Below, piece after piece: positions 41,561 through 49,352 of a stretch of DNA of 64,000 nucleotides. This DNA is from Holophagales bacterium (GTDB lineage: Bacteria > Acidobacteriota > Thermoanaerobaculia > Multivoradales > Multivoraceae), in assembly GCA_009843505.1 (NCBI GenBank), contig VYDI01000029.1:26565-90564 (forward strand). Reading direction: 5' to 3'. Position numbers and translations under genes: made by a program. Position 1 is the first letter of the stretch; each line of letters starts with the position of its first letter. The notes under the pieces are model-generated. The model saw nothing but the letters and a program-made list of their open reading frames with translations, did not search any database and was not told the DNA's origin.

Positions 41561-42075
41561 GCCGCCTCCTCGCCCAGGTCGTCGAGCATCAGCTTCACGA
41601 ACGCCTCGAGGTCGTCGGCGTCGACCATCGTGATCGTGACCTTGTCGCCGGTGTCCTCGAGCGTCACGCCGATCGACGCCAGCTCCTTCCCCGGCAGCTT
41701 GGCCAGCGCGGCCTTCACCGGCGCTGTCGTCGTCTTGAGCAGCTCGGTGGCCTTGTCCGGCATCCTCTCGCGGACCGCCGCGACGATCGCGTCGGCGTCG
41801 CCGACCAGCTTCCCGGGCTGCTTGCGGAGCCCGTACTTGACGCCCTCCTGGGCGCGGGTGCGGGGCTTCCTGAACAGCGGCCGGTTCTGGTCGATCGCCT
41901 GATGCAGCGCGTCCCGCGCCACCGCGACCTCGGCGATCCGGTTCTCGATGCCGCGCCGCCGGCGGCGGACCATCGCCCGCTGCTCCTGGCGGATCGGCTC
42001 CACGTAGTCGTTCAGGCGGCGCTGGGCGTTCGCCAGGTCGCGCGCAAGCGCCGCGATCACCTCGTGGGAAGTCAC
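41557..42075 (-). CDS. Gam-like host-nuclease inhibitor (divergent)
   Basis: The 172-residue product has an N-terminal coiled coil ('QEQRAMVRRRRRGIENRIAEVAVARDAL' in parts), then 'EGVKYGLRKQPGKLVGDADAIVAAVRERMPD', and 'TTTAPVKAALAKLPGKELASIGVTLEDTGDKVTITM' in pieces. Position and length (172 versus about 174 for Mu Gam), the coiled-coil start and the 'GDADAIVAAVRE' motif fit the Gam family, which binds DNA ends and blocks RecBCD. The match is weak, so this is a moderate call. Confidence 0.5.
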   Translation of the reverse strand: MTSHEVIAALARDLANAQRRLNDYVEPIRQEQRAMVRRRRRGIENRIAEVAVARDALHQAIDQNRPLFRKPRTRAQEGVKYGLRKQPGKLVGDADAIVAAVRERMPDKATELLKTTTAPVKAALAKLPGKELASIGVTLEDTGDKVTITMVDADDLEAFVKLMLDDLGEEAA

Positions 42076-42185
42076 AGCCCGAGCACCTTGACGACGGCGC
42101 GCTCGAGCATCTCGAACACCGCGATCAGGATCAGGGACAGCATCACGCCGATGCCGACGGCGGTCCGGCGGCGCAGCGGCTTCAC
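42072..42185 (-). CDS. 37-residue membrane peptide
   Basis: A GTG at 42185 overlaps the previous stop (GTGA), and its own stop overlaps the Gam-like start (ATGA). The product has a basic start (KPLRRRT), one membrane span (AVGIGVMLSLILIAVF) and a short tail. It resembles the 37-residue peptide at 17415 only in size and layout. No family is recognised. Confidence 0.45.
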   Translation of the reverse strand: MKPLRRRTAVGIGVMLSLILIAVFEMLERAVVKVLGL

Positions 42186-42394
42186 TTCGACACCTCCGCG
42201 TGAACGGCGCCGCGCGGGTGCGGCGACTCCGGATCGCTCGAGGCGATCATCCAGAAGGCCAGGCCGAGCAGCACGCCGGTCAGAAGGCCGTCGCCCCAGC
42301 GGCGCCACCAGCCCACGAAGCGGGCGCGGCGGTCCGCGCGGCGCATTTCGCGCTGGATCGCGGGCCAGTCAGGGGATTGTCGGTAGGGGTTCAT
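42182..42394 (-). CDS. Small single-span membrane protein (70 aa)
   Basis: The product has a basic N-terminal half ('REMRRADRRARFVGWWRRW') followed by one membrane span ('GLLTGVLLGLAFWMIAS') and a short Asp/Pro tail. It could be membrane-associated via the arginines. It overlaps the next gene by GTGA. No family is recognised. Confidence 0.5.
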   Translation of the reverse strand: MNPYRQSPDWPAIQREMRRADRRARFVGWWRRWGDGLLTGVLLGLAFWMIASSDPESPHPRGAVHAEVSK

Positions 42395-42410
42395 GGGGTC
42401 GCGTTCCTCC

Positions 42411-42716
42411 TCAGTTGGTCAGTGGCAGCCGGCGCTGCGGCTGCACGGGTTTCGTCATCCGGTAGAACCAGACGGGGCCGGTCGGCGTCTCCTCCCGGCG
42501 GCAGTCGATCTCCGCGCCGTTCGCGCGCAGCTCCGAGACGATCGCGGAGACGGCGCACACGGCGGCGTTCAGGCCGATGTCCAGCGTCGAGCGCTCCTGG
42601 CCGTCCTTCAGCAGGTCGTGGACGCGCTGCAGGCGCGGGGAGTTCTCGAGGGCGGCGTGGTGCATGGCGCCGGCGCGGTTGTCGCGGTGGGCGCCGCGGA
42701 CCTGGCCGCGGCTCAC
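42411..42716 (-). CDS. Small winged-helix-like phage protein (101 aa)
   Basis: A GTG at 42716 overlaps the methyltransferase stop (GTGA). After a basic start, 'SPRLQRVHDLLKDGQERSTLDIGLNAAVCAVSAIVSELRANGAEIDCRRE' in pieces and 'TGPVWFYRMT' form a helix-turn-helix and wing pattern as in common phage winged-helix proteins. It is probably an early DNA-binding protein. Confidence 0.6.
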   Translation of the reverse strand: MSRGQVRGAHRDNRAGAMHHAALENSPRLQRVHDLLKDGQERSTLDIGLNAAVCAVSAIVSELRANGAEIDCRREETPTGPVWFYRMTKPVQPQRRLPLTN

Positions 42717-43627
42717 GAGGCGGCCTCCGCAACACGCTGCCGAGCCATCTCCGCGTAGTCCTCGTTGAGTTCGATCAGGGTCGCGTCGCGGCCGAGAGCT
42801 TGAGCGACCAGGCCGACCGTGCCGACACCGCCGAACGGGTCGAGCACCTGCCCTCCGGCAGGCGAGCCCGCCCTGATGCACGGCTCCACGAGGGCGGTCG
42901 GGAACGTGGCGAAGTGATTGCCCGGGAACGGCCTGGTCGCGATCGACCAGACGTTCCGCAGGTTCGCACCGTTGCCTGGCTTCCAGTCGCTCAGGTTGCC
43001 CGGCGAGCTGAGCGGAGGCACCCCTCGGCGGTCCGGGTAACGCTTCTTCGTGCGGTGACGCGCACCCTCGAACGTGTACGGTCTGCGCACCGCGGCTGCG
43101 TCGTAGAAGTAGCGCTCGCTCCTGGCGAACAGAAAGACCTTCTCGTGGGCGTTCGATGGCCGGTCGCGGACGCTCTCTGGGCGCGGGTTTGGTTTCGCCC
43201 AGACGATCTCCGACCGTAGCCACCAGCCATCGGCCTGCAGCGCCAGCGCCACACGCGCGGGCAGCAGCATGAGGTCCTTCGGTTTGAGGCCGGTCTTCAC
43301 CTTGCGACGCCCGATGCCCGTCCGACCATGAAGTGCGGCGGCGTGCTTGCCTCCGGTGCGGCCGCCCCACTTGCCGTCGTTCGCGTAGGCGTCGCCGTAG
43401 TTGAGCCAGAGCGTGCCGTCCGGGCGCAGCACTCGACGGACTTCCCGGAAGACCGCAACTAGGTTCTCGATGTGCTGCTCGAGCGTGGGCTCGAGGCCAA
43501 CGCCGTCCGGCACTCCGTAGTCACGCAGGCCCCAGTACGGCGGCGAGGTGACGACCGTGTGAAACAGGTCCGGCTCCAGGGTCGGCAGCACGTCCAGGCA
43601 GTCGGCGGTGAGGATCGTGACGGTCAC
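42713..43627 (-). CDS. Beta-class DNA methyltransferase (N4-cytosine or N6-adenine)
   Basis: A 304-residue enzyme starting at the GTG at 43627 (GTGA overlap). The catalytic motif IV 'TSPPYWGLRDYG' precedes motif I 'VLDPFGGVGTVGLVA', the order of beta-class enzymes. 'EVRRVLRPDGTLWLNYGD' and 'FHTVVTSPPY' fit the N-6/N-4 methylase family. The target base and site are unknown. It is the third methyltransferase of the phage and is near the start of the leftward operon, so it is made early, before the other two. Confidence 0.88.
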   Translation of the reverse strand: MTVTILTADCLDVLPTLEPDLFHTVVTSPPYWGLRDYGVPDGVGLEPTLEQHIENLVAVFREVRRVLRPDGTLWLNYGDAYANDGKWGGRTGGKHAAALHGRTGIGRRKVKTGLKPKDLMLLPARVALALQADGWWLRSEIVWAKPNPRPESVRDRPSNAHEKVFLFARSERYFYDAAAVRRPYTFEGARHRTKKRYPDRRGVPPLSSPGNLSDWKPGNGANLRNVWSIATRPFPGNHFATFPTALVEPCIRAGSPAGGQVLDPFGGVGTVGLVAQALGRDATLIELNEDYAEMARQRVAEAAS

Positions 43628-44214
43628 GCAGCCCCCTCGAACCCGAACCGCCCCGCCAGCTCGGCGTTCCGCTCCCGGCGATCGCGGCGGGCCTTGAACC
43701 GGACGTCGCCGGCGTCGACCAGCGCATCGAGAATCCGGGCCGTCCAGGACGGCGGGTCGGTGCGCCGGGGCTCCGTCGGGCCGGCCGGGCCGTCGTCGCG
43801 GTAGCGCTTGCACACGTCGTCGTAGGTGGCGCGGGCGGCCTCGGCGGGCAGGCCGATCGCCTCGAGCAGAGCGGCGGGACGGCGGACCCGGCCGGACGGG
43901 CCGAGTTCGCGGGCCGCGGCCAGGCGCTCGTCCTGCTCCGATGGCGTGGACGCCGCCTCGGCGGCGGGACTGCCGGGAGTCGGCGCCGGACGCGGGATGT
44001 CGGAGGGCCAGGCAAGGTCGGGGGGCCAGTGGTCGGAGGCGCGCTGAAGGATGCGCTCGACGCGGCGCCCGGTGAGGCTCGTGCCGCGTGCCATGCGATC
44101 CAGCGTGTCCCCGGAGCCAGTGAGCAAGCGGGACGAGTAGGACTCGGAGATCCGGCGACCCGCCGCGTAGCGCTGGACAAGGTCTCGAACCCATCGGTCG
44201 GTCTGCACCATCAT
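43624..44214 (-). CDS. First gene of the leftward early operon, putative HTH protein
   Basis: I chose the ATG at 44214 (ATGATGGTGCAG; a GTG two codons earlier is also open). The N-terminal 70 residues carry a compact helix-turn-helix-like section ('SGSGDTLDRMARGTSLTGRRVERILQRASDHWP' in parts), then a Pro-rich linker and a basic C-terminus. Being the first leftward gene next to the divergent control region, it may act like Mu Ner. The promoter -10 box lies only about 8 bases upstream, so the mRNA leader is very short or absent. Confidence 0.55.
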   Translation of the reverse strand: MMVQTDRWVRDLVQRYAAGRRISESYSSRLLTGSGDTLDRMARGTSLTGRRVERILQRASDHWPPDLAWPSDIPRPAPTPGSPAAEAASTPSEQDERLAAARELGPSGRVRRPAALLEAIGLPAEAARATYDDVCKRYRDDGPAGPTEPRRTDPPSWTARILDALVDAGDVRFKARRDRRERNAELAGRFGFEGAA

Positions 44215-44221
44215 GCTCACG

Positions 44222-44250
44222 AGTATGCACGATCATGCACCACTTGTCCA
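44222..44250 (-). promoter_or_regulatory. Leftward early promoter candidate
   Basis: On the minus strand, TGGACA (44245-44250) and CATACT (44222-44227) are separated by exactly 17 bases. Both resemble the sigma-70 boxes TTGACA and TATAAT. Transcription would start close to the ATG at 44214 and drive the 27-kb leftward operon. Confidence 0.6.
44226..44239. promoter_or_regulatory. Operator-like palindrome TGCA-N-GATC-N-TGCA
   Basis: A 14-base imperfect dyad (TGCACGATCATGCA) overlaps the leftward -10 box and the spacer. A second CACGATC copy starts 21 bases further right (44249-44255), and TGCACCA (44236-44242) is inverted relative to TGGTGCA (44272-44278). These fit a repressor operator cluster. 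The GATC cores could also be Dam methylation targets. Confidence 0.5.
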
Positions 44251-44272
44251 CGATCGCGCAATAGTGCAGAAT
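44244..44272 (+). promoter_or_regulatory. Rightward promoter candidate for the repressor operon
   Basis: TTGTCC (44244-44249) and CAGAAT (44267-44272) are spaced by 17 bases on the plus strand. Its -35 box is on the same bases as the leftward -35 box, so the two promoters compete. The first codon of the repressor-like frame (TTG at 44281) lies close to the expected start point. The -10 is a weaker match. Confidence 0.4.
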
Positions 44273-44280
44273 GGTGCACC

Positions 44281-45234
44281 TTGCTCGGCCCGGCCTCAGC
44301 TGCTCTGAGTCGACTCGTCCAAAAGGCGAGAGCCGCGAGTGCGGCCGAATCGGATGCTGCATTCGCGCGGTCGTGCGGCCTCAAGTACTCGGAAATGCGC
44401 GGCCTACTGGACAAGAAGCAGCCTCAGGCGCCGTCGCTAGACAAAGCCTCCCGGATCTGCGCCAGCCTGGGCATCGACTTCCGCCTCGGCGATGCCGGGG
44501 TCTTCGCGCTGGCCGAATCACGGAGTTCCCTGCCCGAGAACTCCGTGATCGTCGCCGAGATACACCGAGTCAGGTCCAGTTCTGCGATGCTGATCGGCGC
44601 GCTAGGGAGCCTTGAGCAGGCTGCTCCGGCTTCGCCGCCAAACGGGCAGCCGCCGCCGGACAAGCTGAGCCTCGGCCTCCACGAGTGTCCGTACTGCCTT
44701 GCGTTCTCCCACTTCGTCTACCAGGCGCTTGAGTTCAAGGGCTTGGCAGCTGTCCCGAAGCGAAACCTCCCACTGCTTCAGAAAGCCGAGGAGGAAGACG
44801 AAGACGAAGACGAGGACGACGACTCCGAAGTACTGGCGGCCGCCGCCTGGTCGGCGACGGTCGCTCTACGTTGCAAGACAGGAGGTGTCGGGTGTCCCGA
44901 CGATCGGACAAGGAGCTCATGGAAGCCGGAGTGCTCACCGTCTACCTTGACCAGCCTGAGAACGCCGATGTGGCGCGGCACGTCAGAGCGAACAGCGCGA
45001 AGAACGAACGGAGCAACTACGCGGCGGCGCTCATGCGGGTTGGGATCGAGAAGGAGCGAGCCGCCCTGGCGCTGGCCCGGCAGATCGCTGCAGCGGTCAG
45101 GGCGGAGCCTCGGGAGGACTGATGGAGGAGGAACAGTTCGAGCGGGTCGAGTTTCTGCTGCAGTCCATTCGCAAGGCGGCGTGGTGGTGTACCGCCTTCG
45201 TCATCCTGACGGCTTTGGTTGCCGGGTGCGTTGA
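44281..45234 (+). CDS. Repressor-like HTH protein, C-terminal end uncertain
   Basis: The frame opens at a TTG (44281). An N-terminal helix-turn-helix is visible ('AAFARSCGLKYSEMRGLLDKKQPQAPSLDKASRICASLGIDFRLGD' in pieces), with 'LDKASRICASLGID' typical of phage CI/C repressors. A CPYC near residue 140 and an acidic run ('EEEDEDEDEDDDSEV') follow. From about codon 203 onward the frame becomes shadow-like and overlaps two other genes in other frames for about 340 bases. The real protein probably ends near 44890, which would need a frame change. It is the only rightward gene next to the early control region and is the best candidate for the lysogeny repressor. Confidence 0.6.
   Translation: MLGPASAALSRLVQKARAASAAESDAAFARSCGLKYSEMRGLLDKKQPQAPSLDKASRICASLGIDFRLGDAGVFALAESRSSLPENSVIVAEIHRVRSSSAMLIGALGSLEQAAPASPPNGQPPPDKLSLGLHECPYCLAFSHFVYQALEFKGLAAVPKRNLPLLQKAEEEDEDEDEDDDSEVLAAAAWSATVALRCKTGGVGCPDDRTRSSWKPECSPSTLTSLRTPMWRGTSERTARRTNGATTRRRSCGLGSRRSEPPWRWPGRSLQRSGRSLGRTDGGGTVRAGRVSAAVHSQGGVVVYRLRHPDGFGCRVR
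44892..45122 (+). CDS. Small ribbon-helix-helix-like protein (76 aa)
   Basis: A GTG at 44892 has GGAGG about six bases upstream. The product has a strand-like 'VLTVYLDQ', then two helices with 'ADVARHVRANSAKNERSNYAAALMRVGIEKER' in pieces, the layout of RHH DNA-binding proteins. It overlaps the long repressor-like frame in another frame, so one of the two must be wrong over this interval. Its stop overlaps the next ATG by TGATG. Confidence 0.5.
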   Translation: MSRRSDKELMEAGVLTVYLDQPENADVARHVRANSAKNERSNYAAALMRVGIEKERAALALARQIAAAVRAEPRED

Positions 45235-45514
45235 TGGCTCGGGAACGAACAAGGATGGGCCGAGCGCTCGTCACTTGCCGGCAGTTGCCCGTTGGATGGA
45301 ATCGAACAGGGCGATGGCGTCGCAGATTCGAGAGCGCGGAAGGCCGGACTGCGTCACTGTGCTGCAGGTTGTGGCCCGTAGCGACCCCGCCATCCGTGAG
45401 CTTGAACGTAGTGCCAGCGCGCCTAGGCGAGACATGGCTCTTTCGATTCTGGAGACGGTCCAGTACGCTGAAGCGCTTCTGATAGTCGAAAACGGTTGTC
45501 GGGAGGGCGGCTGA
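45122..45514 (+). CDS. Membrane-anchored protein of unknown function (130 aa)
   Basis: The product has a short cytoplasmic start, one membrane span ('WWCTAFVILTALVAGCV', residues about 21-37) and a soluble, presumably periplasmic, remainder. The Cys following a hydrophobic run looks lipobox-like but is preceded by 36 residues, more than usual. It precedes the sulfatase-superfamily gene with one base between. The two may act together in the envelope. Confidence 0.55.
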   Translation: MEEEQFERVEFLLQSIRKAAWWCTAFVILTALVAGCVDGSGTNKDGPSARHLPAVARWMESNRAMASQIRERGRPDCVTVLQVVARSDPAIRELERSASAPRRDMALSILETVQYAEALLIVENGCREGG

Positions 45515-45515
45515 G

Positions 45516-46847
45516 GTGCCGACAAGGAGTGCCGTCAGGTGGTCTCTCGTGTTGGGCTTGGTTGCTGTCACGGGATGCGCGCCACCGGAACCGCCGTCGA
45601 TGGTGCTGTGGATCGTCGACACGCTGCGCCAGGATCGTCTTGGCGTCTACGGCTTCGACCGTCCGGTATCTCCGCACTACGATGCTCTTGCTGCGGAGTC
45701 GACGGTGTTCGACGCGGCGTTCGCGCAGTCGAGTTGGACTCGCCCCACGGTCGCCTCGATACTGACCGGGGTCGGACCCGCCCGGCACGCCGTGCACTCC
45801 ATGAACCACAGTCTTGCCGAGACCTGGACCACCTTGCCGGAGCGCCTGAGCGAGCTCGGCTACGCGACGGCCGGCTTCTCGGCGAACGGCAACGTCAAGC
45901 GCGAGCTGGGGTTCGCCCAGGGGTTCGACGAGTTCTGGTTCAGCAACCGCGTCACCGCCGGAACGATGGCCGAGAGGGCGCTGGCCTGGCTGGACGAGCT
46001 CGGAAGGGGGCAGCCCTTCTTCCTCATGATCCTGTCCGTCGAGCCGCACGACGGCTATGAACCCGCGGCGCCGTTCCGGGAGCGGTTCGCTGCCGAGGTT
46101 GCCGACCCGGACGTCGGCACCGAGTCGTTCATGGACGACCTGAGGTGGGGCGAAAGCAAGGCCAGAGCGGCCGACTCCGAACTGGTGAAGGACCTGCTGG
46201 CTCTCTACGATGGGGAAGTCGCTTGGAACGACCAGCAGTTCGGCGACTTCCGGCGTGAACTGACGGAGCGCGGGCTCGATCCGGCGATCATCGTCGTGGC
46301 GGATCACGGCGAGGCGTTCGGGGAGCACGGTCGCTTCGGGCATATCGATCTGCAAGCGGAAGTGATGCGCGTCCCCCTGCTGATCCGCCTGCCGGGCCAG
46401 ACGAAGGGACGGCGCTCCGGCGTGCCCGTTTCCCAAGTCGATCTTGCACCGACTCTGGTGGAGCTGGCTGGCGGTGCCCAAGCGCTTGATGACGACGGCG
46501 TGAGCCTCGTGCCGGCGTTGGGAGATCGGCCGGCGGGCGGGCTGTCGTCCGGGCGGCCGATCCTCTCGGTGAGCATGCTGCGGCGGGGAGAGGTGGTGCC
46601 GGAGTACTCGCTCGTGAACCGGGGCTGGAAGCTGGTCTGGACCCCTGATCGCGAAACGGTCGAGTTGTTCTCCTGGAGGAGCAAGGAGGGCGAGGCGGTC
46701 AACCTGGCGGAGGACCATCCCGCAATCGCTTCGGGGATGCTTCACGACCTCCGACAGCGGATCGAACAGGCCGACGCGGTCTCGGTCGAGACCGAACTCG
46801 ACGAGGAAACCCGCCGGCAGCTGAAGGCGATGGGCTACATCGAGTGA
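45516..46847 (+). CDS. Alkaline-phosphatase/sulfatase-superfamily lipoprotein with a Thr nucleophile
   Basis: A 443-residue protein with a lipoprotein signal (hydrophobic GLVAVTGC, Cys at residue 21). Metal-site motifs are 'LWIVDTLRQDRLGVYG' (Asp 35) and 'VADHGEAFGEHGRFGH'. The active-site stretch is 'SWTRPTVASILTG': aligned on LTG, the formylglycine Cys of sulfatases is replaced by Thr 75, as in phosphoethanolamine transferases and related phosphatases. A strict sulfatase is therefore unlikely. The start is a GTG with GGGAGGG upstream. It lies in the same transcript as the repressor-like gene, between two phage genes, and is probably a lysogenic-conversion cargo acting on the host envelope. 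Confidence 0.8.
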   Translation: MPTRSAVRWSLVLGLVAVTGCAPPEPPSMVLWIVDTLRQDRLGVYGFDRPVSPHYDALAAESTVFDAAFAQSSWTRPTVASILTGVGPARHAVHSMNHSLAETWTTLPERLSELGYATAGFSANGNVKRELGFAQGFDEFWFSNRVTAGTMAERALAWLDELGRGQPFFLMILSVEPHDGYEPAAPFRERFAAEVADPDVGTESFMDDLRWGESKARAADSELVKDLLALYDGEVAWNDQQFGDFRRELTERGLDPAIIVVADHGEAFGEHGRFGHIDLQAEVMRVPLLIRLPGQTKGRRSGVPVSQVDLAPTLVELAGGAQALDDDGVSLVPALGDRPAGGLSSGRPILSVSMLRRGEVVPEYSLVNRGWKLVWTPDRETVELFSWRSKEGEAVNLAEDHPAIASGMLHDLRQRIEQADAVSVETELDEETRRQLKAMGYIE

Positions 46848-46897
46848 CGCTCCGCCGATAACGCCTGTCACGGGCGCCGTCGCAGGATTCCTCTGCA

Positions 46898-48019
46898 ATG
46901 GCGCGCATCCACATCCTCCGTCCGGGGAAGTTCCGCGACCTGAAGGGCCGCGAGGTGAACCTGACCCAGCAGGACATGGAGCGGATGGCGGCCGGCTACG
47001 AGCGCAACTCGGCGCCGGTGATCGTGGGCCACAAGGACGATCCCGAGGACCCGGCCCACGGCTGGGCGGCTTCGCTCTCGGCGGACGCCCGCGGCCTTTG
47101 GGCCGAGGTGCCGCGCCTGACGAAGCAGATGCGGGAGTGGATCAGCGAGGGCCGCTACCGCAAGGTGTCGGCGAAGCTGCTGCGCAAGGCCGGCGGCTGG
47201 GGCGTGGCCCACATCGGGATGCTGGGCGCCCGGCAGCCTGCGGTGTCCGGGCTCGATCCGGTCGAGCTGGCCGCGGGCGACGAGCCCGGCGACGTGATCT
47301 TTGGTGAGGTTGAGCTCGCGGCTCTTTCCGCCGGCAAGCACGAAACAGACGATGACGACGAGAACAATGGCAATGGCGGGGCGCTGGCTTTGGCGTCTCG
47401 CGCCCTGAATCTTGCCCGGGACGTGCTCTCGGGTCGCGGCGTTGCCGAACCACCAGACGAGACTGGAGGCTCCAGGATGACCGACACTGGTACCTCTGCC
47501 GGCCGGCAGGGGGACGACTTGAAGGCTCAGCTGGCCGCGGAGCGCGAGGCGCGGGAGGCTCTCCAGAAGGAGGTCGACGAGCTGAAGCTGGCGCGTAAGC
47601 GGTCGAAGGCTTCGGGCGCGGTGAAGGCGGCGGTCAAGGCCGGCCGCCTGCTGCCGCGCGACGAGGAGCCGATGACGGCGTTGCTCGCCGCGTTGGCCGA
47701 CGTCGAGGTCGACGGCGAGCCGTTCACCGTCGAGTTGGCTGCGGCCGGCGACGACGGCGAGGACCGCACGCTGTCCGGCGCCGAGTACCTCGGCGACCTG
47801 TTGGGCCGCCTGGCGGTCAACGTGCCGCAGGGCGAGATCTCCGGCAGGGCGCCCGGCGAGGTTTCCTCGCCGACGCTCGCGGCGCCTCCGAGCGAAGCGA
47901 TCCTGGCCCGCCAGAAGGTCGCGGACCGCGCTCAGGCGCTGATGCGTGAGAACAAGGACCTCAGTCTGGCCGACGCGCAGGTCCAGGCGGCGGTCGAGCT
48001 CGCGGGGCCGGCGTCATGA
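46898..48019 (+). CDS. Mu I-like prohead protease with scaffold region
   Basis: The 373-residue product begins 'MARIHILRPGKFRDLKGREVNLTQQDME' in pieces and continues 'VIVGHKDDPEDPAHGWAASL', typical of Mu-type prohead proteases. The catalytic His is probably in 'VGHKDD'; the Ser is in 'KVSAKLL'. The C-terminal half is Glu/Ala/Lys-rich coiled-coil, as in the scaffold (Z) part that Mu makes from an internal start; an internal ATG at about residue 196 (MTDTGTSAG) could serve. It starts the head gene block, 50 bases after the cargo gene. Confidence 0.82.
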   Translation: MARIHILRPGKFRDLKGREVNLTQQDMERMAAGYERNSAPVIVGHKDDPEDPAHGWAASLSADARGLWAEVPRLTKQMREWISEGRYRKVSAKLLRKAGGWGVAHIGMLGARQPAVSGLDPVELAAGDEPGDVIFGEVELAALSAGKHETDDDDENNGNGGALALASRALNLARDVLSGRGVAEPPDETGGSRMTDTGTSAGRQGDDLKAQLAAEREAREALQKEVDELKLARKRSKASGAVKAAVKAGRLLPRDEEPMTALLAALADVEVDGEPFTVELAAAGDDGEDRTLSGAEYLGDLLGRLAVNVPQGEISGRAPGEVSSPTLAAPPSEAILARQKVADRAQALMRENKDLSLADAQVQAAVELAGPAS

Positions 48020-48372
48020 GCACGCTGGCGCGCGCGATCCACCGCGAGACGCTCTTCGCCGGCGAGGACGTCAAGGAGCACCGTTTCGTCAACGTCGACG
48101 CGGAGTACCCGGCGAACGACGGCGACGCCTCCTTCGGGGTTACGGACTACGCCGCGAAGGAGGACGAGGCGGTCGCGGTTGTGACCGACGGCACCGCCAC
48201 GGTCGAGGTCGCGGCCGCCGTCAGCAAGGGCCGCGAGGTCATGTCTGACGACGAGGGCAAGGCCATCCACTGGACGAGCGGTCAGATCGCCGCCGGCATC
48301 GCCCTTGAGGCGGCGGCCGCCGACGGCGACAAGATCCGCGTCAAGGTCTTTTCACGAGGGGAGACGTCGTAA
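48016..48372 (+). CDS. Capsid decoration-like protein (DUF2190 type)
   Basis: The 118-residue product, starting with ATGA overlap, has repeated beta-strand pattern ('VKEHRFVNVDAEYPANDG', 'VAVVTDGTATVEVAAAV'), as in DUF2190/head-decoration proteins of Mu- and lambda-like phages. It lies between the protease and the major capsid gene, the usual place. The family match is moderate. Confidence 0.65.
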   Translation: MSTLARAIHRETLFAGEDVKEHRFVNVDAEYPANDGDASFGVTDYAAKEDEAVAVVTDGTATVEVAAAVSKGREVMSDDEGKAIHWTSGQIAAGIALEAAAADGDKIRVKVFSRGETS

Positions 48373-49352
48373 TGGCTCCGCTGACTTCCAGGCAGGCTCA
48401 GGTCGTCGACCCGATCCTCACGCCTCTCATCCAGGACTACCGGCCCGACACGAGCATGCACGTGTGGCCGATCCTGTTCCCGATCGCGTCGGTCAACCTG
48501 CTCGAGGGCAAGTACATCCGTCACAGCAAGTCGGGGTTCGTCGAGGTCGACATCCGCCGGGCGAAGACTGGCGCGATCCAGCGCGTCCGGCGCGGCTGGA
48601 CGGACGAGAGCGTGTCTCTCGAGCGTCGTTCGATGGCGGGCGAGGTCGCGCAGTCGGACGCCGAGCAGGCGGCCAACATCCCTGGCGCGGGCATCGCTCT
48701 TCAGCAGCGCGAGATGACGCTCACGATGGACCAGGTCAGCCTGCAGATCGAGATCGAGGCCGCCCGGGTCGCCCAGGACACGGACAGCTTCGCGTCCGGC
48801 CACAGCACGTCGCTGGCCAGCGGCGCGCGGTGGGACAAGACCGGCGCCGATCCGCAGGTCGCCGTTTCCGACGCGAAGGCGCTGGTCCGCCGCAAGTGCG
48901 GCCGCGAGCCGAACGTCCTGGTGCTCGGTTACGAGGTCTGCCGCAAGCTGCTTCTCCGCGAGGACATCAAGGAGGAGATCTACGGCGACATGCCGCGGCT
49001 CGAGCGGACGATGTCGGACGCCGACAAGCTGATGCGCCTGGCGCGTTACTTCGGCGTCGACCACGTGGCGCAGTGTCAGGCCCTCAAGGTCCAGACCGAG
49101 GACGACGACGATTTCGACGAGGTCTGGGGCAAGGTGGCGATCCTGGCCCGGTCCGAGCTGTCGGCGGAGTCGGACACGGTACTGCACCGGGTGACCTGGG
49201 GCGCGGGCCTGCGGCTCATGGGCTACCCGCGAGCTCTGGAGTCCTGGTACGACAACGATCACACCTGCTGGGTCCACCCGATGGAGACCTACGACACGCC
49301 GGTGACGATCACGGATAACGCCGGCTACCTCTGGCTGACGGCGGTCGACTGA
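48372..49352 (+). CDS. Major capsid protein (B3/Mu-like)
   Basis: A 326-residue protein located where the major capsid gene is expected, following protease and decoration genes. The sequence has an N-terminal arm ('PLTSRQAQVVDPILTPLIQDYRPD'), 'VWPILFPIASVNLLEGKYIRHSK' and a long helix, then beta segments ('LVLGYEVCRKLLLREDIKEEIYG'), as in HK97-fold capsids. I assign it mainly by position and fold-like pattern. The next genes are tightly packed. Confidence 0.75.
   Translation: MAPLTSRQAQVVDPILTPLIQDYRPDTSMHVWPILFPIASVNLLEGKYIRHSKSGFVEVDIRRAKTGAIQRVRRGWTDESVSLERRSMAGEVAQSDAEQAANIPGAGIALQQREMTLTMDQVSLQIEIEAARVAQDTDSFASGHSTSLASGARWDKTGADPQVAVSDAKALVRRKCGREPNVLVLGYEVCRKLLLREDIKEEIYGDMPRLERTMSDADKLMRLARYFGVDHVAQCQALKVQTEDDDDFDEVWGKVAILARSELSAESDTVLHRVTWGAGLRLMGYPRALESWYDNDHTCWVHPMETYDTPVTITDNAGYLWLTAVD

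Noticed and set aside
45122..46847. Idea that the sulfatase-superfamily and membrane genes are host genes marking a phage end
   Set aside because: They lie between the phage repressor region and the Mu I-like protease with tight spacing on the same strand, and no end sequence like that at 17276 was seen nearby.
46848..46897. Terminator before the head genes
   Set aside because: The short CGCC...GGGCG pairing is weak and has no T run; it is not enough to call.
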